From NCBI GenBank assembly GCA_035295745.1, contig DATGIL010000057.1:111380-175379 (forward strand): DNA of 64,000 nucleotides, in the 5' to 3' direction. The notes beneath the pieces were generated by a model that was not told the DNA's origin, ran no database searches, and saw only the letters and a program-made list of their open reading frames with translations. A program made the position numbers and the translations under genes. Below are positions 25,080 through 31,794 of this stretch, in pieces. Source of the stretch: JAIQFL01 sp035295745 (GTDB lineage Bacteria; Acidobacteriota; Terriglobia; Bryobacterales; Bryobacteraceae). Position 1 is the first letter of the stretch. Each line of letters begins with the position of its first letter.

Positions 25080-25769
25080 CTACTGGAGCGTGAGCGTAGC
25101 CTTTCCGGCGGGACCAGAGTAAACCAGTTCGACGGAATGGATGCTCTTGTCCCGTCCGTGATACGAAAAGAAGAGTAAGCCCGCTTGTGGAAGAGAACGA
25201 TCGCCTTCGAGGAGCGCGGCCTTGCGGACGCGGTTCGCCATGGCCCGCTGCACCTCAATGGGAATGTGGACCACGGGAGGCGGTGCACCGGGCTCAGGCT
25301 TGTCTTGTTGTCCTCCGCTGTTGAGACTGGTCTTGGATTTCTGCTCGGCCTTCTCTGGCGGCTCCCATTCGGGATCTTTCACGTTGCCGATCACAACGCC
25401 ATAAGGCAGGCTCGGCAGTGCGGCCTTTTTCCCATTAACGCGCAGCGAGAAGTCTTCGGCCGAGATCTTGAGCTTGGCCTCCGGAGGGCCGAAGAGCCCG
25501 ATTTCCACCGACACGTAGTCTTCGGTAGTAAGTGGGCCTTGCGGATTCGGGACGGTGTGGCCCGCAAACTCCGCGGCCATGGTGACGGTGCCTACTTGCG
25601 TGTGGAACTGGTAATCGTTAGGCGTGGCGCGCGGCGGCAGGCCCTTGGCCTCGTCTTTTGCCTGCGCCTCCTTTGCCTGGGCTTCCTTGTTGGGGGCAGG
25701 CTGCCCCTGTGCAAAAAGAGAGACAGCCGTGACGCAAACGGCCACCCCAAATGCTGAAAGATGTCGCAT
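25080..25769 (-). CDS. Exported protein of unknown function, about 229 aa
   Basis: The frame is open from 25868, but ATG 25769 starts a signal peptide (MRHLSAFGVAVCVTAVSLFA, ending AQG), so this start is preferred; no clear ribosome site is visible. The mature protein has a Lys/Ala/Glu/Gln repeat tract (KEAQAKEAQAKDEAKG, about residues 30-45), then a beta-sandwich with DYVSVEIGLFGPPEAKLKIS, a Pro-rich stretch, and a conserved end SVELVYSGPAGKATLTLQ. The family is unknown. The ending resembles the divergently encoded neighbour in style (both finish with a beta strand built on -KSIHSVELVY or -RELLFFEIPL), so a shared beta-sandwich fold is possible. Confidence 0.65.
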   Translation of the reverse strand: MRHLSAFGVAVCVTAVSLFAQGQPAPNKEAQAKEAQAKDEAKGLPPRATPNDYQFHTQVGTVTMAAEFAGHTVPNPQGPLTTEDYVSVEIGLFGPPEAKLKISAEDFSLRVNGKKAALPSLPYGVVIGNVKDPEWEPPEKAEQKSKTSLNSGGQQDKPEPGAPPPVVHIPIEVQRAMANRVRKAALLEGDRSLPQAGLLFFSYHGRDKSIHSVELVYSGPAGKATLTLQ

Positions 25770-25811
25770 TACAGCTAAAAAGTTACCATGAAAGCAGGGT
25801 TGGGAGCAGAC

Positions 25812-25954
25812 GTGGCGCAAACTCCCTGTTTGCCGTCTCGACACTTTTGTCGAGACTTTTCGGGTCAAGGATCGCTCCGCGCTTCAAAACTCGGTGGACC
25901 CACGAGAAGCGTCGACAGGGGTGTCGACGCGGCAAACACGAGTGTCCGCGCCAC
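25812..25954. repeat. Inverted pair of a two-hairpin palindromic element
   Basis: Two copies in opposite orientation face each other across about 40 bp (left 25812-25863, right 25903-25954). Each copy has two hairpins: GGC(G)CAAAC...GTTTGCC, then a TCGAC-rich stem (GCGTCGACA...TGTCGACGC in the right copy), ending TTTTCG. The right copy ends exactly one base before the TAG of the typA gene. The same element recurs at 31607-31783 and 42896-42948. Confidence 0.75.
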
Positions 25955-27751
25955 CTAGCGCTGATTGGCCCTCAGAACCTTTTTGCGGAGGCGAATCGAG
26001 CTGGGCGTGACTTCTACATATTCGTCATCGCGAATGAACTCGATCGCCTGCTCCAGATTCAGAATGCGCGGGGGCACCAGCCGGATGCCTTCATCGGACG
26101 TGGAGGCCCGCATGTTGGTGAGCTTCTTTTCCTTCACGATATTGACGTCCAGGTCGGCATCGCGCGCGTTCTCGCCGACGATCATACCTTCATAAACTTC
26201 CGTGCCCGGCGCCACGAAAATTTCGCCGCGCTCCTGCAGATTGAAAGTCGCGTAGCCGGTCACTTTGCCCGGGCGGTCGGCCACCAGCGAACCGGTAGGC
26301 CGCGACGGAATGTCGCCCTGCCACTCGATGTAGCCGTGGAACAGTGAGTTCATGATGGCGGTACCGCGGGTATCGGTCAGAATCTCACTGCGCAAACCGA
26401 TCAAACCGCGCGAGGGCACGTTAAACTCGAGCCGGCAGCGGCCCGACCCGTGATTGACCATCTTGACGATTTTGCCCTTGCGGCTGCCCAGCTTCTCGAT
26501 CACGACTCCCAGGAAGGTCTCCGGACAATCGATGATCAGATGCTCCACAGGCTCGTGCAGTTTGTGGTCGATGGTGCGCGTGAGAATTTCGGGCTTGCCG
26601 ACCGCGAGCTCGTAGCCCTCACGGCGCATCATCTCGATCAGGATGGCGAGTTGCAGTTCGCCGCGGCCCATGACTTTGAACGTGTCGGGCCCCAGTTCTT
26701 CCACGCGGATGGAGACGTTGGTGAGCAGTTCCTTATCGAGGCGATCGCGAAGATTGCGCGACGTGACCCATTGCCCCTCACGCCCGGCGAAGGGTGAGGT
26801 GTTGATGGTGAACGTCATGGCGATGGTTGGTTCATCGATCTGGATCTGCGGCAGCGGCTCGGGAGTCTCCGCGCTGGTCACCGTCTCGCCAATGGTGATA
26901 CCCTCCACGCCCGCGATGGCCATGATGTCACCTTGCCGCCCGATGGTCTCATCGACACGCTTGAGTCCTTCAAATGAATACAGCTTGGTGATTTTGGTGG
27001 TGTGGAAAGTACCGTCGCGCTTGGCGATTGACACCACGTCGCCGTACCGAAGGGTGCCGTTGAAGACTCGGCCGATTCCAAGGCGGCCGAGATAATCGCT
27101 GTAATCCAGATTGGCGATCAGCATCTGGAGGACACCATCGGGATCGCCGACAGGGGAAGGGATGTGCTCGACAATGGCGTCGAACAGCGGGCGCAGGTCG
27201 TTAGACGGATCCTCGAGTGTGCGCTTGGCGACGCCGGTTTTAGCGACCGTGTAGAGCACCGGAAAATCGAGCTGGTCTTCGGTTGCATCGAGGTCGATGA
27301 ACAGATCGTAGATTTCATCCAGGACTTCGGGCACGCGTGCGTCCGGGCGATCGATCTTATTGATCACGACGATCGGCGGAAGATGCGCCTCGAGTGCCTT
27401 CGAGAGGACGTACCGGGTCTGCGGCAAAGGACCTTCACTGGCATCGACCAGGAGCATGACGCCGTCGACGATTTTGAGGGCGCGTTCCACCTCGCCGCCA
27501 AAATCGCTGTGGCCAGGCGTGTCCACGATATTGATCTTGGTGCCGTGATAGCGGATCCCGGTGATCTTGGCAAGGATCGTGATGCCGCGCTCGCGCTCCA
27601 GATCGTTCGAGTCCATGACCCGCTCGACGTGCTCTTCGTGCGACCCGAAGATGCCGCTCTGATTGAGCATGGCGTCCACGAGAGTAGTCTTCCCATGATC
27701 GACATGGGCGATGATGGCGATATTGCGTATGGTGGTATTGCTGGTCTTCAT
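25955..27751 (-). CDS. typA: Ribosome-associated GTPase TypA/BipA
   Basis: 598 aa, the usual length. The translational GTPase domain shows G1 AHVDHGKTT (residues 14-22), G2 with ERGITI (about 53-59), G3 DTPGH (about 77-81) and G4 NKID (about 132-135). Later domains II, III and V and the TypA-specific C-terminal domain with SRPTGSLVADRPGKVTGY follow. TypA binds the ribosome and is needed for growth under stress. It is monocistronic here. The stop is abutted by a palindromic element, and the gene is divergent from the cupin. Confidence 0.97.
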   Translation of the reverse strand: MKTSNTTIRNIAIIAHVDHGKTTLVDAMLNQSGIFGSHEEHVERVMDSNDLERERGITILAKITGIRYHGTKINIVDTPGHSDFGGEVERALKIVDGVMLLVDASEGPLPQTRYVLSKALEAHLPPIVVINKIDRPDARVPEVLDEIYDLFIDLDATEDQLDFPVLYTVAKTGVAKRTLEDPSNDLRPLFDAIVEHIPSPVGDPDGVLQMLIANLDYSDYLGRLGIGRVFNGTLRYGDVVSIAKRDGTFHTTKITKLYSFEGLKRVDETIGRQGDIMAIAGVEGITIGETVTSAETPEPLPQIQIDEPTIAMTFTINTSPFAGREGQWVTSRNLRDRLDKELLTNVSIRVEELGPDTFKVMGRGELQLAILIEMMRREGYELAVGKPEILTRTIDHKLHEPVEHLIIDCPETFLGVVIEKLGSRKGKIVKMVNHGSGRCRLEFNVPSRGLIGLRSEILTDTRGTAIMNSLFHGYIEWQGDIPSRPTGSLVADRPGKVTGYATFNLQERGEIFVAPGTEVYEGMIVGENARDADLDVNIVKEKKLTNMRASTSDEGIRLVPPRILNLEQAIEFIRDDEYVEVTPSSIRLRKKVLRANQR

Positions 27752-27827
27752 GAAAGGGGAATCAATTTCCGACTGGATTGGCGCTGATAGAACCTAAAAT
27801 CCAGTATAACCGGGTTAGAATACTCGC

Positions 27828-28175
27828 ATGGAACTGAACGAATGGGAACGGCTGGAGCCGGAACAGATGAATCCGCGGGTCTCCCGCCGGGTGATTCACA
27901 GCCAACACATGACCATCGCCCGTTTGGAACTGAAGAAAGACGCGGTGGTTCCGGAGCACCATCACATCAACGAGCAGGTCAGTATGGTGGAAAGCGGCGC
28001 GCTGAAGTTCTTCATTGAGGGACGTGAGGAGATCGTACGCAGCGGAGGCGTGCTGACGATTCCCCCCAATGTGCCGCATGGTGTGGAAGTCCTGGAAGAT
28101 AGTGTAGTGGTGGATGTATTCACTCCGCCGCGTGAGGATTGGAAGCGCGGCGACGACGCCTACATGCGCCGGTGA
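27828..28175 (+). CDS. Cupin-domain protein
   Basis: 115 aa, single cupin barrel. Motif 1 is EHHHINEQ (about residues 43-50) with two or three metal-binding His and a following Glu, and motif 2 is PPNVPHGVE with its His. Small cupins of this type are metal-dependent isomerases, dioxygenases or sensors; a specific substrate cannot be read. It is divergent from typA. A TAGAAT hexamer lies only six bases before the ATG, which may indicate a leaderless message. Confidence 0.85.
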   Translation: MELNEWERLEPEQMNPRVSRRVIHSQHMTIARLELKKDAVVPEHHHINEQVSMVESGALKFFIEGREEIVRSGGVLTIPPNVPHGVEVLEDSVVVDVFTPPREDWKRGDDAYMRR

Positions 28176-28190
28176 CACAGAGCACCAAAC

Positions 28191-29426
28191 TCAGCCAATT
28201 TGCGCACAGGTGGCGGCCACGGCGTTAACGAGCGAGTGGAATCGCTCCAACGGGTAGCCGCTACCGAGAGTGCTGAGTACTCGTTCTGCCGGCGTTCCAT
28301 TTCTCGTGACGAACTTAAGTCCAGTTTCAAAGCGGACGATGTCCAAATTCACCATCTCGGAATAAAGAATCGCGCACCGGTTCGCGCCTGAATGGTGGTA
28401 GATGCCGCCCAGGCCGAGAATGATCGCATCTTTTGCGCTGCCAAAAACCGTCAAATCGAGTAAAGCCAGAACCTTTTCCGTGGCGGGTACTTTGCACTCC
28501 AGACGCGCGTTAACGATCTTCTTTGGCGGCACGTGCGGGTCAATGAACAACCCATCCGCGGCATGCTGCACGAGAAGCACGCGTAGCCGCTGCTCCAACG
28601 TGCCGGATTCCGCAGTGGCCGGCGACTCGAAGACCTGGTCAAGCTTGCGCTGGAGCTTTCCCTGTTGCTCTACCGCCGCTTTGAGATCGGATTGCGTCCG
28701 TTGCAACTCCTGCGAGGTTTTCGCTTCTTTCTCCTTCGATTGTTTCAGATCTCGATTGAGACGCTCGTTGTCCTTCTTCAGCCTGTCCGATTCGTTTATG
28801 GCTGATTGCAGTTCGGGATCGATACTTTCGCCGATGCTTTGCGACCGGAGGCAGACTGCTTGAGCCCACAACAGAAACGGCTCCGACCAGGCGAGTCCTA
28901 GAAACTGGCCTGCCACAGTCTGCACAGTGGCAGGATCGGAATCCTTGGGATCGTTGGAACCCGCATGCACCAGGAGAGCGACGATCGAGGCGATCTCTTC
29001 CTGCACGCCGCGCTTCCAGACGTCGGTAATGAGTGCTTCCAATATCTTCGTCTCGAAAGAACGTAATTTCACGTCAAGGCTCTTGGCGAAAAAGGACGCC
29101 GCTCGATCGACCATAGAGCGGGTTAACGGCGGCGTTCCCGCCACGAGGACTGTGTCGGTCGCGCGAGTAATCGCCTTAGCGAGGCATGCAAAGAGGCCCT
29201 CGACAACCTTCCCTACGACCTCGTCCGCCACGCTGTTCGGTTGTCCAACTCCGGCAAGCACCGCCAGCGCCTCGATTGCGCCGCCACGCCCGCTCCCTGA
29301 ACCACTCTTGTTCAGAGCCGATGCATGGTCGAGGCCCGCTTGCATCGCGTTGACGTTTCGCATGGCGGTGAACACATTGCGCTGCGCCGGTATGTTCATT
29401 TTGAGATTGAGGGGATCGTATGCCAT
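28191..29426 (-). CDS. Coiled-coil protein with a bacterial PH-like C-terminal domain
   Basis: 411 aa, no signal peptide. The N-terminal part is alpha-helical (about 1-210), including a hydrophobic Ala/Val stretch (GGAIEALAVLAGVGQP). Residues of about 215-270 form a coiled coil with heptads (ESDRLKKDNERLNRDLKQSK). The last about 120 residues contain a conserved pattern (LFGSAKDAIILGLGGIYHH is the core, here with VFGSAKD) seen in bacterial PH-like domains that follow TPR, zinc-ribbon or similar modules. Function unknown. It lies between a cupin and an outer-membrane barrel, with no obvious operon partner. Confidence 0.65.
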   Translation of the reverse strand: MAYDPLNLKMNIPAQRNVFTAMRNVNAMQAGLDHASALNKSGSGSGRGGAIEALAVLAGVGQPNSVADEVVGKVVEGLFACLAKAITRATDTVLVAGTPPLTRSMVDRAASFFAKSLDVKLRSFETKILEALITDVWKRGVQEEIASIVALLVHAGSNDPKDSDPATVQTVAGQFLGLAWSEPFLLWAQAVCLRSQSIGESIDPELQSAINESDRLKKDNERLNRDLKQSKEKEAKTSQELQRTQSDLKAAVEQQGKLQRKLDQVFESPATAESGTLEQRLRVLLVQHAADGLFIDPHVPPKKIVNARLECKVPATEKVLALLDLTVFGSAKDAIILGLGGIYHHSGANRCAILYSEMVNLDIVRFETGLKFVTRNGTPAERVLSTLGSGYPLERFHSLVNAVAATCAQIG

Positions 29427-29541
29427 GAGTGCTCCCAGGTAGTTTCGCCGGACTGCACCAATTATATCGCCCGAGTCGGGGAGACAGATCAGGCAAGAAT
29501 CGACTGGAGTGGGGATGACAGAATGCCAGAAGAGAGGGTAT

Positions 29542-29564
29542 GGACCCGCGTTTTCCGCGGGTCC
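29542..29564. terminator. Strong hairpin behind the outer-membrane barrel gene
   Basis: Perfect nine-base stem (GGACCCGCG with CGCGGGTCC, TTTTC loop). It lies about 30 bases past the stop of the minus-strand barrel gene and before the start of the coiled-coil gene. On the minus strand it is followed by a pyrimidine-rich ATACCCTCTCTTC rather than a pure T run, so termination would be weak or Rho-assisted. Confidence 0.5.
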
Positions 29565-29591
29565 GCGTGCACGATTGGAGAGGACGTGAAC

Positions 29592-30275
29592 TTAGGGCCG
29601 ATCGCCGAAGCTGTAGCCGAGCCAGACCATCTCCGAGGTCACGAGATTGCGGCCGTACTGCGTAAAGTTGGTCACATAGCGAACATCGAACTGCGGCCGG
29701 ATGAAGACATGATCGGTGACATAGATCTGCACGCCAACGCCACCGTGCACCTGGAAGTGGTTCGAGCTACCGGCTAGCTGGGTGATGTTGGAATTGCCCA
29801 GCACGGCGCTGTTGCTCGTCTGGTTCTCATAGAGCTTCACATTGGCTCCGCCGATGCCGCCCTCCAACTGCACCGCAACCTTCTTCTGGTTGACCGGCTG
29901 GAAGATGCCATTGAAATCGTAGAAGCCCACGCGCGACTGCAGCTTATCGCCAACTACGCCAACGCCCTGCTGTTGGAAAACCAGATAATCCGACTTGGCC
30001 GGTTGCAACACATAGTCGGCGCCCACGCCAAAACGCTTCCACAGCATCAGGTTTCCACCGAAGCCCAAAAAGAATCCACCCAGCGAAGGCGTATTGGCGC
30101 AAACGGTGCTCCCCGTCTGCGCACAAGGCAGCAAGGTGTTCAGGTCGACGGGTCCCAACGCTTTGTCTTGGGAGGATCCAAACCCGATATTGATGTCGAA
30201 GCCGCTCTGGGCGTGGGCAAACTGGATGCAGAAGAGCAGCAGGAAAAGTGGAAAGTAACGGCAAATGCGTCTCAC
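29592..30275 (-). CDS. Outer-membrane beta-barrel protein
   Basis: About 227 aa from GTG 30275, which has AGGAGA nine bases upstream; the frame is open to 30326. Signal peptide: VRRICRYFPLFLLLFCIQFAHA. The mature protein alternates hydrophobic and polar residues as in an eight-stranded barrel: GGFFLGFGGNLMLWKRFGVG, then QVHGGVGVQIYVTDHVFIR. It ends in VWLGYSFGDRP, with an aromatic residue near the end. A Cys pair (LPCAQTGSTVCAN) may form a loop disulphide. It resembles OmpW/OmpA-like porin-type barrels. Substrate unknown. Confidence 0.75.
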   Translation of the reverse strand: MRRICRYFPLFLLLFCIQFAHAQSGFDINIGFGSSQDKALGPVDLNTLLPCAQTGSTVCANTPSLGGFFLGFGGNLMLWKRFGVGADYVLQPAKSDYLVFQQQGVGVVGDKLQSRVGFYDFNGIFQPVNQKKVAVQLEGGIGGANVKLYENQTSNSAVLGNSNITQLAGSSNHFQVHGGVGVQIYVTDHVFIRPQFDVRYVTNFTQYGRNLVTSEMVWLGYSFGDRP

Positions 30276-30450
30276 GTCAGAAAATCTCCTCTTGTTGTAC
30301 TCGCGAAGTCGCGAATCACGAATCACTCAATGGCCGAAAAGAACGGCACTCCTGTGTGCGGCCCCTTAATCTCACTCTAGCGCGACGCGAGGTGCCGTTG
30401 GCATTACTGAAGACGGCACTTCGCTGGTTTCGGTTTCAATCGTATCTGAA

Positions 30451-31245
30451 CTAACGTTTTTGACATTTAGGGCAAAAGTGCGAGGAACGCTGCGCCACCA
30501 GGAGGCGCCGGATGGCTGTCCGGCAGGTGAGACAGGGTTCCCCCGTTCGCTGGTAGACCCGATGGCTAATTTGAAAAAAACCCTTGCGTCCCTCGGCATC
30601 CACGTAATCGGAAATGGAAGAACCACCCGCCGCGATGGCTTCGGTCAGCACTGCGCCGATGGCATCATACAAGCGCCGGGGACGATCTCCGCGCAGTCGT
30701 GACGCGATGGCAAGTGGGTGGATACCTGCCCGAAACAGCGCTTCATCGGCGTAAATATTGCCCAAACCTCGCAAGAATGTCTGGTTCAACAGCAGTGCCT
30801 TGATCTTCGTTTTGCGGCGTTTTAGCGCGGCTGCGAACTCCTCATACTTCACCTCGAGCGGTTCCGGCCCCAGCCTGGCCACTCTGTTGGGAAATTCCTC
30901 GTGGAACTCGAGGGCGCCAAACTGGCGGCTATCATCGTACAACAGGACGCCGCGATCCAGATTGAAGATGGCGTGAGTATGTTTGCCGGGAGGTCCGCCG
31001 AGCAGGAGCCGTCCTGTCATTCCCAGGTGGATCAAAAGATAGCCGCCACCTTCGACTGACACCAGGATGAACTTGCCATGGCGCTTGACGCCCGAGATGC
31101 GCACACCCTGCAGGCGCGTGGCGAGGCGGTCGGGATCTCCGCCTCGCAGCACGCGAGTCGCGCGGATCTCGGCGCTCACAATCTGACGGCCCACTAAGTG
31201 GGCGATGGAGCGAGTAACTGTCTCGACTTCCGGAAGCTCGGGCAC
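30451..31245 (-). CDS. mutM: Formamidopyrimidine-DNA glycosylase
   Basis: 264 aa. The N-terminal MPELPEVETV provides the Pro nucleophile and Glu3 of the Fpg/Nei family. A lysine lies in RHGKFI, and the helix-two-turn-helix region includes RGLGNIYADEALF. The C-terminal zinc finger is CLTCRTAIRRLL...SHFCPKCQ, four cysteines in the expected spacing (C-x2-C-x16-C-x2-C). It removes oxidised purines (8-oxoG) by glycosylase/AP-lyase action. Translation starts at GTG 31245, one base shared with the stop of the upstream Rieske gene, so they are coupled. Confidence 0.95.
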   Translation of the reverse strand: MPELPEVETVTRSIAHLVGRQIVSAEIRATRVLRGGDPDRLATRLQGVRISGVKRHGKFILVSVEGGGYLLIHLGMTGRLLLGGPPGKHTHAIFNLDRGVLLYDDSRQFGALEFHEEFPNRVARLGPEPLEVKYEEFAAALKRRKTKIKALLLNQTFLRGLGNIYADEALFRAGIHPLAIASRLRGDRPRRLYDAIGAVLTEAIAAGGSSISDYVDAEGRKGFFQISHRVYQRTGEPCLTCRTAIRRLLVAQRSSHFCPKCQKR

Positions 31246-31541
31246 TAAGGTACCTCGATGAGGATCTCATCGCCTTCGATTTTTATCGGGTAAGTGGGGA
31301 TGCGCAAACTGGCGTTGTAATCATATTCGCCGGTGACGCAGTCGAATTCCCACATGTGGTACGGGCAGACGACGCGTCCCTCATGAATGTTGCCTTGTCC
31401 CAAAGGCCCGCCCTGGTGCGGACAGATTCCGCTGACGGCGCGGATGGTACCGCCAACATTGCAGACGGCATAGGGGGTGCCGGCGACGATGCACTCGCGC
31501 ACGGAGTTTTCTGGGATGCTGGATAGCTGCCCGGCTCGCAC
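31245..31541 (-). CDS. Rieske [2Fe-2S] ferredoxin
   Basis: 98 aa. Two cluster-binding boxes are visible: CPHQG (about residues 40-44) and CPYHMWEFD (about 59-67), giving 2 Cys and 2 His. This is a biphenyl/naphthalene-dioxygenase-type soluble Rieske ferredoxin. It would pass electrons to an oxygenase or nitrite reductase-like enzyme, but no oxygenase lies nearby. The coupling to mutM (TAGTG, one-base overlap) might be accidental compactness. Confidence 0.9.
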   Translation of the reverse strand: MRAGQLSSIPENSVRECIVAGTPYAVCNVGGTIRAVSGICPHQGGPLGQGNIHEGRVVCPYHMWEFDCVTGEYDYNASLRIPTYPIKIEGDEILIEVP

Positions 31542-31606
31542 TAGAATCGAAGTGGTCCTCTCCTTCCAGTAAGCCTTCCGGATGCGCGAAATGTCAAGAA
31601 GGCTCC

Positions 31607-31783
31607 GTGGCGCAAAGACTCTTCTTTGCCGCGTCGAGACTCCTCTCGACGCTTTTCGCGGGTCAACCGTGCTGGTCGACGAAGGGATTTAGCCTACCCT
31701 CGAGACCCTGACGTGCAGCCGACTGTAGACGCCCGAAAAGTCTCGACAGGAATTCGAGACGGCAAACAGGGTGTTTGCGCCAC
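31607..31783. repeat. Inverted pair of the two-hairpin palindromic element
   Basis: Left copy at about 31607-31658 (starts GTGGCGCAAAGACT) and right copy at about 31734-31783 (ends GTGTTTGCGCCAC) face each other across about 75 bp. They match the pair at 25812-25954. Stems are less perfect (GTCGAGACTCCTCTCGACG on the left). The right copy lies 11 bases before the ADOP gene's stop. A further hairpin (CCACGACT...AGTCGTGG, about 31781-31805) overlaps the stop. The stretch 31542-31606 holds nothing recognisable. Confidence 0.7.
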
Positions 31784-31794
31784 GACTACACACC

